Shown piece by piece: positions 46,071 through 58,692 of a stretch of DNA of 64,000 bases (position 1 is the first letter of the stretch; the number at the start of each line of letters is the position of its first letter). Origin of the DNA: Mytilus californianus (lineage: Eukaryota > Mollusca > Bivalvia > Mytilida > Mytilidae); NCBI RefSeq assembly GCF_021869535.1, contig NW_026262690.1:91224995-91288994 (forward strand), written 5' to 3'. The position numbers and the translations under genes are program-made. The notes below the pieces were generated by a model. The model was not told the origin of the DNA, made no database searches, and worked only from the letters and a program-made list of their open reading frames with translations.

Positions 46071-46463
46071 TGAAATGACTGTACCAAGTCAGGAATATGG
46101 CAGTTGTTTTCCATTCGTTTGATGTGTCTGAGCTTATGATTTTCCATTTGATAAGGGACTTTCTGTTTTGAATTTTCCTTGGATTTCAGTATTTTTGTTG
46201 TTCTACTTTTTGTTAAGCTTATGCAATTGTCTGCCAATACATTTTATAAAAAGATTACTTTTAGATTGTTTTAAATGGAGAATTGCAAAATCTGCATGAA
46301 ATAGTACATCAGGGACACATAAATTACATTCTGGATCGAACTTAAATGCTTTGTCTACAGTACATTCACCACATCGTAAAAAACCTAGAATTGCTACAAA
46401 CAGTTTCAGGTATGCAGATAAACTCATCATAGATACCAGAATTAAAATTTTGTATTTTCGCCA
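46060..46463 (-). mobile_element. Retroelement fragment starting at a hammerhead cleavage position
   Basis: The minus strand begins TGGCGAAAATACAAAATTTT.. (46,463), homologous to the bases just downstream of the hammerhead cleavage site at 47,412 (TGGCGTAAATATAAAATTT). It shares 'ctggtatctatgatgagttt' before diverging. It continues to the 'ccaagtcaggaatatggcag' block at about 46,085-46,105, which recurs in part at 57,497-57,555. Two overlapping small minus-strand ORFs (46,430-46,203 and 46,237-46,037) fall inside. The first starts at the ATGATGAG of the leader and is not proof of a gene. A Penelope-like or retrozyme-like origin is inferred from the ribozyme. Confidence 0.55.
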
Positions 46464-46679
46464 GCCTATATTGCCTCAAACACAGACTGTATCTTATTTT
46501 CGTTACATTGACAACAGTCAGTTTTTACTAATCCATTTTGCCATAACCGCTATAGGGTATAAGATGAATATACATAGGACAAAAATTTCATGAAATATTT
46601 AGAATTACATATAATACAATGAATAAAAAACACATAGGCACAAGTGATGCTGAGGTGAAAGTGTAAAGAAAATAATAAT

Positions 46680-47090
46680 ATTGAAAGTAGACCTGTCTGT
46701 CAGTCTGTCTGTCTATTCATCAGTCCTGTTCTTGCCATCCCACCCCTCTGAAACCATATCAAAATCAAACTGTGTAGGTTACTGTTAAGGACATAGTAAA
46801 TAGATGTGCAAAATGGCAGGAAATTATGATTCAATTTTTATTCTTCTTAGAGTTATGCCCCTTTGAACTTAGAATTTTGGTCTAAATATACTACTGCAAC
46901 AGTTAGTTGTAGCAACTCATCTGAGCAGAATCCACATACTGTGACAGAATTTCATGAAACTTTGTAGTTAAATAGGACATAATATGTAGATGTGTATATC
47001 TACAAGAAGTTATCTTTTGTAGGAGTTATGAGTCTTTGAACTTAGGATTCTGGTGAGATTTTGTTTGTCCGGTGACAATGTGGGGGAATG
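46680..47090 (+). repeat. Dispersed repeat with an internal duplication
   Basis: Opens 'cctgtctgtcagtctgtctg'. The phrases 'gagttatgcccctttgaact' (about 46,850) and 'gagttatgagtctttgaact' (about 47,023) mark two units of about 170 bp. Non-coding. Confidence 0.6.
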
Positions 47091-47149
47091 GGGTACATGA
47101 GCATGCTTGCTACTATTCTTTAAGTTTCAAAATTGAAATAACAGCTTGA

Positions 47150-47240
47150 ATGAATAAGTTTAAAAAGAGATGTGGAGTATATGCCAATGAGACACATCAT
47201 AACAAAACAAAAACAATAGGAAGAGATCTTGATATGATCT
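47150..47240 (+). repeat. Fragment of mussel-type dispersed repeat end
   Basis: 'agatgtggagtatatgccaa' then 'tgagacacatcat' is a diverged copy of the subfamily 2 start at 14,577. Confidence 0.5.
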
Positions 47241-47374
47241 TACACAGATGCCTGTATAATGTCAAAATCATTAATGTGATTATAAGAGCAAAAAAATTCT
47301 TCAAATTGATTTCAACTGTGTCTGTTACTCTTCAACTTCGTACTTTATTTAGCCTTTAATTTTTTTGGATTCGA

Positions 47375-47418
47375 GCGTCACTGATGAGTCTTTTGTAGAC
47401 GAAACGCGCGTCTGGCGT
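47375..47418 (+). ncRNA. Type I hammerhead ribozyme, core intact
   Basis: All invariant parts are present in order: stem I strand GCGTCA (47,375-47,380), CTGATGA (47,381-47,387), stem II GTC/GAC closed by TTTTGTA (47,388-47,400), GAAA (47,401-47,404), a minimal stem III within ACGCGCGT (47,404-47,411), cleavage base C at 47,412, then TGGCGT (47,413-47,418), which pairs with GCGTCA through one G-U plus a terminal G-U. Stem III has at most 3 bp with a 2-nt loop, or becomes an 8-bp duplex in a dimer because ACGCGCGT is self-complementary. Such short-stem-III type I hammerheads are known from Penelope-like elements and retrozymes of invertebrates. A decayed copy is at 33,122-33,170. Confidence 0.85.
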
Positions 47419-47889
47419 AAATATAAAATTTAATCCTGGTATCTATGATGAGTTTATTTACTCAAATATTAGAAATAAAATCGGTGACATTCCAAGATTA
47501 TTACAAAAAACCCGTATCCAAGACTGCAATGGAAATGACTGTAACAGAGATCTTCATTCAAGAGTCTTACTCTTTTAATCTTTTACTTTACACCATTTAT
47601 GGATGAAAATAATAATTTTGTTTAAAAGAAGAAACCATAGGTTTTAAAAATACATGATCTTTCTCTATAACACATCACAAACATCTACTTTTATTCTAAA
47701 CTGTGGGATGAATTAGAAATTGACCAACACTATCATGAGGTGAATCAAGTTTATATAAGATTTTTTTCTGCAAGCAACCAATAACAACTTTGTTTCTATA
47801 TTGGAAATAACTATTCAAAGAACTGATTATGGTCCCACACAACAGTCACAGATTTGGTGGATATTATTATGGATCATAATGTCTCTACT

Positions 47890-48510
47890 GTAGATGAACA
47901 GCTTACACGTATCTAATATAGTAATATGTGTCTGTCCGTCTGTGTCAGGTTACTTTTATACTATTCAACTTACGTTAACCAAACTTGGTATGCAGTTGCA
48001 TCATGGGCTTCAAGGATGTGTCATATCCAAAAGTCATGTCACTCATAATTTTTGTACCGTCATAGAACTTAGGTAGACCAATTTTTTTATGCTGATACAA
48101 CATGGAGATTGGGGTGTATCATTTACCAAAGTAAGGTCACTCTGACTTTGAAATTGTCCTATGACCCCCGTGATAGTAAAACGTTTTCTGATTTGTGTTT
48201 GGTGTATATCTATTCTTTATCACATTATTCTGATATTGATATTAACACCAAAACACCAAAAATCAATCAATCAAACTTTTTAAAATATGCTGAATCTACT
48301 CTTGTATTCAGATTTTGGGCCCCGTTTTAAATTGGTCCACATTGGGGTCTAAAGTGTCATCAAAAATTGCATTGTTGAGGTTCTTTGATATGCTGAATTT
48401 AACTGTGTATTTGGATTTTTTTTATTTTAGCCACATTTTACTATGGGTCAACATAAGGGCCCAAAGGGTCCAAAATTAACTTTGTTCATATTGTAAAAAC
48501 GTTTTTTTTA
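47890..48510 (+). repeat. Remnant of family T-type repeats
   Basis: Two diverged 130-bp units ('atatgctgaatctactcttg', 'ggttctttgatatgctgaat') lie at about 48,285-48,500, preceded by a 'gtgtctgtccgtctgtgtca' leader at about 47,928. It shows how a nearly array-less copy looks. Confidence 0.65.
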
Positions 48511-50695
48511 ACTGAGTTAACCCAAATATCAGTGTTTAGATATGTACTCATTTAAATGCTTTAGACAATATCATGCAAAATTTTCAAAAAATATGCAGGT
48601 TATTGGAGCCTCGTGTTTTTAGGTTTTACTGTTCATTTTCCCTTTATAATGCTTTATTATCTGAACAAAATTCTGTTACATATTTTGTGAAACACCTTGT
48701 ATCAGGTTTCATTTATTATATTTTTCTACCCAGCCAGTTACTCAAGTATGAAGTGAGTAGATTTCAAGTGAAAAGATTTTTACCTGTACGTATGATCATG
48801 TGACTTACAGGTTAGGATTTGAATTCAAATTAGTTTGATCTTTACTTGGACAGACTTGCATTATATCGGCCTGAAAATTTTTGAAGACATGAAAAAGTTT
48901 AAAGTTTCATGACGAGTTTAAGGTATTTAATGTAGTAATAATTATTTACTTTAAGGATTATGTACCCTTCTGTTGATTCAACATGTTCAATGCTAAACAT
49001 ATGGAAATTTTATAGAAAATCCACAGCCTTTCCCCTTGTTATCTAATATTTGACAATTCGGTGCTTGATTGATCTGTTGATAGACGATACTTGCATGCAG
49101 TGCTAGCAATGATTTCCTTAAAACAAAATTATAAATTAAGATATTGGTTAAAACAAATGTAAATACGGACCTATTCAAGTACACCTTCTAGGGTGCGCTA
49201 GACTTTAATGACTCACCACGAGTTTTTTTTTGGAATTAAAAGGTTATTTAGGACTTTATGTAAACAATAAACGCTAGCACACCATGAACAAACAAGTAAG
49301 TAATCTATGTTTAGAATTTTATAACGAACATCTCAGTATTAAAGTCTGTGGATTTTCTACAAAAATCTGGTTTTATTTGTCTCAAAATTCCCATTTTCTA
49401 TCGAATGCAATGAAACTATAAATAATAATGCTTTGTTCGAAGTTTCCCCTAGGTATATGTACAAAATGGCCAATCTTTACCGTACATTATCTTTGCTGTT
49501 TTGATATTATTGCAGTTTGAAAATTTCGAATTCAGATGGCTACAGAAGGGGTCATAAACCTTAATGTATTCTGTTCTGGATTTCAAACTTTTAGTTCCAG
49601 AAAATTACTTTTAAAGAATTAAAGATTTCACAAATTTTGCATACATGATAAGGTTGGATGGGAAACACAATGATGACTCTTAACCATTTCTTCATGTTGG
49701 TTTATTTATTTGAGAAGTATAACATTTTTTCATTGACTTGTTTTAATATTAAATGTTTCTTTTCAGTTTCTGGATTCTAGGAACTTAAAATCATCTAAAT
49801 TGGTATTAGATCGGAAAACCAGACACTATACGCCATTATATAGATTTTCAACAATGCTAGACTCGAGAGTATATACATTCAGGACAAAAGTGAGTTCCCA
49901 CTGAAAAAACGTCCTATCATTTCAACTAAAATCAATATTTTTCAAAGAAATTGTACTTTCAGTAGCTATTTAAAATGCCACAAAGGTCAGTAAAAGACAT
50001 TTAATTAAACAAGGAGTTTACTAATATAATAAATTGGGACCATGGTATCTATTTGGAAAGCTTATTATATGTAATTTCCTTTGGTTTTAGTTCATCATAA
50101 TCATTTGGCAAAGTTGGCTGTGTTTACGCAACAAATGTAATTTTCCTTTTCAAAATCTAAGGACTATGGGTAATCTCATTGGTTGTACACCAAAAAAAAA
50201 ACAACGTTATATCATTGATTAATTTCCATTTTTAAGATTTTTTTAAACCAATCATAATGTTTTTGTGTATGCTTTTGAAAATATTACAGCAAATTGATCA
50301 CAGAAAAACCAGTGCAGCTGAAAAAGGCATATATATATGGAAAAGTAAATTTAATTTTGTATTTCAGAGAATTTAAAAGACTATCACAACATTCTCATTT
50401 TGATGAATTGTTAAAACCACAGACCTACAGAAAACCTAGGACAGCAGTATATACAACAATATAAAAGAATCAGCCAGTTGCGTTCATCTATAAGGTTTGT
50501 ATTGGTTGAATATTACATTTCCCTTCATAAATTTTCAACATTAAAATGATTTTTTTTTCAAGTACAATATTAATTACCTTGCTTATTAAAAAGGCTTTGA
50601 AAGGCATAAACATGTTGAAAATATACTGCACAGCCCTGTGTTTTGAACTTTGTAAAGAATAATAGTGCATATGAACTTCAGATTCCAGGATATGA
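48511..50695. other. Unassigned DNA
   Basis: No gene or repeat recognised. Small ORFs at 48,573-48,803, 48,993-49,184 and 50,488-50,670 have no family resemblance that I can see. Confidence 0.4.
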
Positions 50696-50699
50696 TTTT

Positions 50700-51350
50700 T
50701 GTCTCGCTTGACAGAGTAAAAAAGCGAGACATAGGTATGCTGTTTTCGGCGGCGGCTACGTCAACAATGTATTAGTTTGTGATAAGGTCTAGTTTATGGA
50801 GAACCACTAATGGTAGGTTAATGATAATAGGTCTGCAGTTGTATAAGCATTGGCATATCTTATTTCCATGGAGACTATTTGGCCCTGCCCCCTTAGTTAT
50901 GGTCTATTGACTTTGTAATTTTTGCTTAGTTTTCATGTATTAGTTTGTGATTAGGTTAGTTTATGGGGAAACACTAGTGGTAGGTTAATGATAATAGGTC
51001 TGCAGTTGTATTAGCATTGGCACATCTCATTACCATGGAGATTATTTGACCCCACTCCCTCAGTTATGGTTTATTGACTTTGAAATTTTGCTTAGTTTAC
51101 AGGTATTAGTTTTTGTTAAGTTTGTTTAAAGGAAACTACTTATGATAAATCAATGGTATTTAGTATGCAGTTGTATTAGCTTTGGTACATCTCATTTCCA
51201 TGGAAATTGCTTTGCCATGTACCTTCGGTCAGGGTTCATTTACTTTGAATAATTGCAAAACTTACATGTTAAAGTGTTGCTATTTTAATTTCAACATTTG
51301 CATTATTGAAATTACAAAAAAGCGAGACATTTCTCTGTGATAACAGTTTA
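50700..51350 (+). repeat. Dispersed repeat family S, continuous copy
   Basis: Bounded by 'ttgtctcgcttgacagag' and 'agcgagacatttctctgtg' with three internal units of about 180 bp ('gtctgcagttgtattagcat'). It is the empty-site reference for the transposon at 21,133-23,123. A short end piece ('gcgagacatctctgtcaaca') is at about 61,999. Confidence 0.7.
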
Positions 51351-54206
51351 TTTATGAAACTTTATAGTAATTTTTTTTTTTTATCCTTAAAAGGAGTTCC
51401 TTTTGGAAATTGCATTGTCTATATTTACAGAGGTTCAACCTATAAGCTAACAAATCTGAACAGAAAGAAAAAACAAATGACTGGGTTTGACAGTATAATT
51501 AATACTGGTATTAATAAGATGATGTGGTATGATTGCTATTGAGACATTTTCTGTTTATAAACAGCCATAGGTCATGGAACAATAACCATAATCAAAGTTA
51601 ATGATACTTGCATGTAGAAAAAAAATGAACCGTTATTTTTACAGGACAATATTAATATCTTTTTGAGATAAATATACATGTACTGTAAATTCAAAAATTG
51701 TTGCATGCATTTATTATTGCGAATTTGTCATTTTAGACTTAAATGCAATTTTATTTTTTGTGATGTTGAGAAAATCCTGTATGATAAAAACATTGCAATA
51801 GTTTCTAAATTTACAGTATTAGAATTTAAGTGAAAGATAGCAATGATTAAAGGAGATGCATCAAAGAAAACATATGACCATGATGACTGTCTTAGATTGA
51901 AATTTTTAAAGAATCAGAAATAATACAAGTTTCCACCCTTTCAAATATTATATACAAAACCGATAATTTTCAGGAACCCAAGAGCAATGACCTTGAAGAG
52001 TAAGCAATGTGTACAGTAAGATATCCATCTTTGTAGTTACCAATGCAAAGAGTGTGGTAAGAACCTCGTCTATAATTATACATGGTAAGTATTTTTTTGT
52101 TGGTTAAAAATTATGCATCAGGACACTATAATTTTTTTCTTAGATCCTCATTAGGAAAAAAGCGGATGCAGGTATACATCAATGAAGCAGCAACCCAACG
52201 AAAGTATTTTTTTCATATCTCAAAGCCCACCCTTAGAAATGAATTGAAGAATGCTCAAATTTTTAGACCTGTTGATATAAAAACTTGTGCAATGCCTAAA
52301 TCAAACTACATAATTTCAATCAGAATTATTTGTTTGAACAGCTTCAAAGTTTAGATTTTCTAATTTATGTTCTTTTAAACAAAACTACCAGATGCAACTA
52401 AACATTTTTGAAAATCTATGAGATGACACCAAGAGAAAAAATTCAATCCTGTTATTTTTTTAAATACTTTATCATTGGCCTTTAACATTGTTTATTTATC
52501 AATTGCTCTGGTACTTTAATTTATTCAAATTTTTACAAGTGAATGGAAGTTGTTTTGATGAAAATCACCTTTTATCAATGGGAGGTAACTTTGATAGCTT
52601 TTTCTTATATGTTTTTAAATGAAGCAAAATTTCATTTTTAAAAGAAACAGAATTTCTTCTCTCAATTGTTCCTATTTGTAATGTCTTTTATATTCATAAT
52701 TGATAACTGAAGATAAAGAATTACAGAAATTGGTTATATAACATAACCCTTTGCCATGCTTACATCAACACATTTTTTTTTTCATTTTCCACAAAAATAA
52801 GGCAGTGATGTAGGATGTCATTCTAACAAAACATCACAGCATGGAGACCCACATCATCACACTAACATGTCAAAAGTGTATCCTACTTCATAATGCAAAT
52901 ATTATTTAATAATGTTAATATACAAATTTGTGAAAAAGAATTTTTATTTAAAAGATTTTACTCATTTCTACTCTGTAGAGACTATTTCACCAGCACTTTG
53001 ACTGATGCACAGAGACTTCTGACAAATAAGTACCGGTACTCTATAGTTTAGAGTTGAATGCACTTTTGGCTACCGGGTTTTAGGACGTGGAGAGCACTCT
53101 ATCATTGTTGGTAGTTTTAAGTGCTTTGATCTCTTAGATGAGGTCTCACATAGAAACATATGTTCCTTAGTTTCATATAAATGTTCAGTGCATTATAACT
53201 GCCAGACATCTGATTGACTTTGACTGTAGACTTATTTTTAGTGTCTGTAGAGTTTAAATGAGTTTGATTAAAACCCAGCTTATCTATTCCAAGTGTTGAG
53301 AAGATTTGATTTCAATATTCCATTAATTTATATTTTTTACTTTTGATGGCAAGGCTGAGGGTTTATGCACTAGAGTAAACTTTTTTGGACAATGAGGTTG
53401 CCACTGTTCCTCAACAAAAATTAACAAACAAACTTGTAAAGCTAAGCTAGAGACACGTTTAGGAAAGACTTTCTTTTTCTTTGAGGTTGAAATTGTTATA
53501 AAAAATTAGCCAGCTTCCACTCTTTTTTTAAAGTTTGAAAAAAAAAACATTTAAAATATTTATCCCTTAAAGGGTAACAGGATTTTTTTTAAACATTAAT
53601 TAAAATGAAATAATGAAGTAATAATTTGATTTAAGCAGCCACTTGGGTAAATTTTGTAAAATTGAGCTTAAAAACATAGCTGATATATTATTGTTTTCCA
53701 AGACGAAAATTGAACCTCATTTTGGTCTGTATTGCATGCAACATTTAATTTGACCAATAGTAGTAGATGGTTGCACATATGAACAGCATGGTCAGCATAT
53801 GAACAGCATGGTCAGATCTTTAAAGTAAAGAAATGTCAAAATTTAATAAAAAGGAAGCAACCACAAAAAACAGCATCCCTGACTAATTTGGTCCCCATAA
53901 AATATTCTTTCACAGGTAAAACTAAAATTTATATGCTTCCATTTTTGACTAGCTTGAGAGAAATTTTCTTCAAAAGTAAAAATCTTATATTGTTTTTTGA
54001 CAGCAGTCTTATTCCCTTCAAATTTTATGGTAAAGTGAGGTAAAAAAAACTTTGAAAAAAAATAATTCAAGTTTCTATAAAGGTTTAAAGTTACTTAAAA
54101 GAACAAAAATAAAGGTTGTTTTATATATAATAACCTTCTTTTTTTTTTATATGTTTATGTGTAATGCATATTGTATACTTATTGACTGTGTATGAATGTA
54201 GTAGTT
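51351..54206. other. Unassigned DNA
   Basis: No confident gene. A possible small exon (AG acceptor, then GAACCCAAGAGCAATGACC at about 51,974) is not supported further. The ORF at 52,082-52,354 lacks any recognised domain. An 18-bp direct duplication ('atgaacagcatggtcag') lies at about 53,779-53,815. Confidence 0.35.
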
Positions 54207-54612
54207 AGTTTATTGTCCCTCATGGTGCAACTATTGTCCTGAGGCGTTGCCAAGGGCAATAGTTGTATTCGAGGGGACAATAAACTTACTTTTCCACAAA
54301 TATCCAGTCCGTAAGTGTTTTATTATATCAAAAAAAGACAACAGACAATAAATGGCTGTGATAAATCAACTATCGTAATATATAAAGCAGAAACCCAACC
54401 ATAACGTTTACTTCATAAATATTCTGAAATGCTAAGGCTACATCTTGCACTGACGTCAACCCTAGATACAATAGGTAAAAATTACTCTCCCCAGTATTTT
54501 CAAAATCCTCCATTATAGCTGCATTGGAAATCCCACGAAATATAATGAAGCTTGCAGTCAAGTAGTTTCAACGAGGTCCAATAGTTGGCAACTATTGACC
54601 GGTCCAATAGTT
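54207..54612. mobile_element. Palindrome-bounded element with a 63-codon ORF
   Basis: The left module (54,207-54,286) is an inverted repeat, AGTTTATTGTCCCTC.. to ..GAGGGGACAATAAACT, with inner arms AACTATTGTCC / GGGCAATAGTT. The right module (54,575-54,612) is GGTCCAATAGTTG/CAACTATTGACC plus a further GGTCCAATAGTT. Both modules share 'caatagtt', so they probably are the ends of one small element. The minus-strand ORF between them (54,561-54,370: IIFRGISNAAIMEDF.., LTSVQDVALAFQNIYEV) looks protein-like but is unassigned. Confidence 0.5.
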
Positions 54613-54825
54613 CAAAGCTTGTAAGTCAAAATATTGTGTACTTATTTTATAGAAAATGATAATTGAGGTATAATAAATATTTATATTTCATTTCAGGGGG
54701 CAAAGTTACTTCAAAGAATTGAAATAAGGTTGGTTGGTCCATTTTATTTTATGTTTTTATGTGTAATGTTTTATATGTATTTCTATTTCATTTTAAGGTT
54801 TACCACAGACATTTAATTTATGAAT

Positions 54826-55380
54826 TTTATTTTTGTTACAGATGCAGCTGGGAGGATGTTTCAGTCATAGACCTTGGATAGACTCCGTTGTAGCAGACTA
54901 GGGAGAGTAGCATATAGTTCTCGTAACTCTATACAATAGTAATAAGATCATTCTACTCTGAGATTGTTACAGGGCCTGTTTGATAAAAGTGACACCAACG
55001 TTCTCCAACACTACTAATTTATGAATTTTATTTTTGTTACAGATGCAGCTGGGAGGATGTTTCAGTCATAGACCTTGGATAGACTCCGTTGTAGCAGACT
55101 GGGGAGAGTAGCATATAGTTCTGGTAATGCTATACAATAGTAACAAGATCATTCTACTCTTGAGATTGTTAAAGGGCCTGTTTGATAGAAGTGACACCAA
55201 CATTCCCCAACACTACTAATTTGTAAATTTAATGTTTGTTACAGATGGGGGCCAGAGGCAGATTCAGTCATAAACCTTGAATATGGCTTATTAGAGATCT
55301 GCTTCGATGACAACAATTTTCTCAAACACATCACTAATCTTTATTATCTGTTTCCATTACAGAGTTTATACAGAGAATAT
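54826..55380 (+). other. Triplicated exon-like unit
   Basis: Three tandem copies of about 201 bp, each opening with a pyrimidine-rich acceptor (TTTTTGTTACAG) at 54,841, 55,042 and 55,244. Copies 1 and 2 contain an 81-bp block (54,842-54,922 and 55,043-55,123) ending in GT (CTC|GTAACT, CTG|GTAATG). Copy 3 is diverged and lacks the donor. Inside, the frame ATGCAGCTGGGAGG.. is open for only about 20 codons, so a non-coding or UTR exon is likelier than a coding one. A further acceptor-like CATTACAG with a 20-bp block and GTATAC follows at about 55,363-55,385. Confidence 0.5.
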
Positions 55381-55385
55381 AGGTA

Positions 55386-58300
55386 TACCGTATTTTTAAT
55401 TTTTTTTTGGTCCTATGTAAGTTTGTCATAAAGAAATAGTATGTGGTATTAATGTCAATGGGATAAAACACACAGACGAAAATTAGTTAAATACCTTTAT
55501 AAGTATGGATGAAGAAAGACAGACTACCCCATAACCAAAAGAAATGACAGACAAAAGTATACAAAACAATACACAAACTAAAAAATGTACAACACCAACC
55601 CAATCAAAGACCAAGGATGAACTCAGGTGATCCAGGAAGTTGGAACCAAAAGAAATGACAGACAAAAGTCTACAAAACACTAAACTGAAAACTAAAAATG
55701 TACAACATCAAGCCAACCAAAGACCAGGGGATGAACTCAGGTGACCCAGGACAGAAGTACTACTAGGATGGGTTTTTTACTACCAGGACAGGACAGAAGT
55801 GGGTAAGTAATTGATATGTTAACAAATTTTGCAAATTGACAAAGTCGAGGGTGTTTTTTTCATTCATTCTTTCTTCAATTCTAAATTATAAATGTGACAA
55901 GATAAAGATGGCACATAATTTTCAAATATAGTTTTTTAGAATTATTATTCTTTGTTATTTTGAAGTATCTTCATGTTTGACAAAATTTTAACTTCAATTT
56001 AACTTAAAAAAAAATATGCCCCAAAATTTATTAAATTGATACACCTTTTTTTCACAGAAAATATTGGTTATCTATTTTAACATTCATGTGAGTCAAGTTA
56101 AGATAATGATGACTCAGTCTTACTCCATGAAAACACTGGTATCTTGCATTATGAGGGGCTTTAGCAAGGGGTGCTACCAAAATTTGTGTAAAAGAATATA
56201 AAGCTTTCACTCTCTGAGTCAGAAAAATTACTCATTAATTCCAGAGTTCTGATAAGGGTGAATCAAATTCCCACGAAAAATAAAGTCCTTATACTGAATT
56301 CCCTTTGGCTTCAAAAATAAATAACCTTGAAGTCTGTAAAAAATCCTTACGCCCTCCATGATGATAGAAAATTTAAAAATTTCACTGAGTGAAGGGGAGG
56401 TAACTCATATGAAATGAATGTACAAATTTGAAAGAATTTAAACTACATGATCCAATTGAGCTATACATTTGTAAAGTAAGACCCAGGGACCATGCTCAGA
56501 GAAGTCATTTGTGTATATTATTTTACATTAGGGAAGTTGAGTCAGTACAATGTGTGGATACAGCCATTTTGAACAGGGGGGTTCCACAACCTAGGATCAC
56601 CATGAAACGTTCACATATTAAAAGAGGAATCAGAATAAAAGGAGGGCTTCCAACCCCCAGACTCAAAATTTAGATATTTATGTGAAGTATTTATCAATTA
56701 AAAAAATATGACTGGGTTCAGATTATTTAAATTTCATATTTTTACTCTTAATATGTACCGGTATTTAGAACAAAATTTGAATGCAGTAATATTTTAAATA
56801 TCTCAACTTTTGATGATTTGAAAATGCTCACATTTACTTCTACTACTACTCCTATGTGGTTAATCTGCAGGCGAAATTTCTATAACACAGATGTACTGTG
56901 TGTGTCATCCAGTACACCCCAAGTTAAAAATACTTTAATTCTGAATTAGTTATTTTTATATGAAAAAGTCTTCTTTTATATTTGTTATAAATATTCACCA
57001 TTAAAATTTCTAATATTTCTGAAGGATTATGATGAGCAATTTTTAATTGTGAAAGTTTTCATGTTATTTATTACAACAGTAGCCAAATGATCAATTGATC
57101 CATGATAGCCAAGTACCTGTACTCAAAACATGTCTATCTTTTCTTCTTGAATGTAGTAAAAGATTTGTCCATAATTTTCAATAGTTAAATTATGCATCTA
57201 TTAATGTGCAACAACATAAGAAGCAAAATATAGAAGTTGGAGATTAACCCAGGGTATAACGCCTTCTTTATATTTGGGGTGTTAATTTAATATTAAAAGT
57301 TATCAATACAGAGATGATGATAGTTGCAATAACTTCAGATGAGGTTTATCCTGGTTATGATTAATTTCTCTGTATTTTCACCACTACAGACTGTCATTTG
57401 ATCCAACGATTGAAAGTTTTTTTTAACATTGTCTTAAAGGCCTATCAGTGCTTTTTTTGTGGTGAAAAAAAAGTAAAAACACAAAAATACTGAACACTGA
57501 GGAAAAGTGAAAACGGAAAGTCCCTAATCAAATGGCAAAATCAAAAGATAATGAGTAAATGCATTTTTTTTGGTTCTTCGTTTAAAAAAAAGATGTCATT
57601 TAAATTAAAATTTCAGATTTATAGTGAAATAATAATTTTCCTAAAATTTTTACATTTTCAAAGCATTGTAGTTGTCAGATTATAGAATAACATAGTACTT
57701 GAAATTGATTTAAACTCGAAGTCTAGTGCATGCAAAGTTCCAAAGCAAAACATTCTTTATCTTCAGAGTTTTGGTGTAGACTTAACAAATATCAAATGAT
57801 CATTTCAGAAATACATTATGCTTGGAGCGCTGCGTGTCTTTACTAACATATAACAAAGTTGCTTATTGGTGTTTAAGTAGTAGGGTTGGTTATATCTTCT
57901 GTTTGTTTCAGTTCTTTGGATGGTTCTTTGGTTTTGAGGTATTTAGGGTGTGGTGTTTACCAATCGAAGGAATCTATATATGTAATTCTGAAATGAAAAA
58001 TATTTGATATTTCTAGTCATAAAAAAAATAATCAAATGTTTGAGCATAAAGCTGCTTTGAACTTTGAATCTGTACGATTTTCATACTTTCTTTAATTTCT
58101 TATTTTCAAAATTGAAAATGAATATCTTCAGTCAAAATCAAAATCTAAATTGTATTTGACATATTATGATGTATTGGAAATGGAAAAACTAGATAACATA
58201 TTCTCGTAAATTAAGTTGAATTCAGGGGAAGTGGAAAATGATCCCAAAAGTTTTTTAGATATACTTTATCTTCTTCAAAATTGTTTCTGGGTATCTACAT

Positions 58301-58690
58301 CTTAAAAGCACTGATCTCTATTAAGATAATAAAGAAGTAAAAATACATTTTTATAACAGTCAAGCCATAATGAAAATTCTGCCATACAAAAAAGAATTTG
58401 GATGTTTAATCTACATTTTTTATAGAGTTATAAACATAATCGCAAAGGTTATTAATTCTTACATGACTGAAAGCTTGTACAAGTCTTAATATTTGGTGAA
58501 CAATAATAAATTTCTATGATATAAATATCATTATCACTATTTTACTGAATTTTCCTTTGATCTTACTGATAATTTCCTTTCTCAGCATAGTAGAAAGATA
58601 TGGAAAGTATCTCTAGAAACTAAGGCTGCAGTGCCATTGTCAATGTAAATTTCATCGTCGTCATAAGCAAAATAGCGATAAACAGATTAT
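55386..58690. other. Unassigned DNA with one exon-like ORF
   Basis: After an ACATTAG acceptor-like site (about 56,530) a frame EVESVQCVDTAILNRG.. runs 45 codons to the stop at 56,671-56,673, ending KGGLPTPRLKI. It could be a terminal exon. No family is recognised. A relative of the 46,085 retroelement block is at about 57,497-57,555. A duplicated phrase 'ggaaccaaaagaaatgacag' lies near 55,530 and 55,640. Confidence 0.3.
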
Positions 58691-58692
58691 CA

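Noticed and set aside
46203..46430. 75-codon minus-strand ORF that looks like a signal peptide plus Cys-rich secreted peptide
   Set aside because: Its ATG belongs to the leader of the ribozyme-bearing retroelement (ATGATGAG), and the hydrophobic start comes from repeat sequence. No splice or repeat-free evidence.
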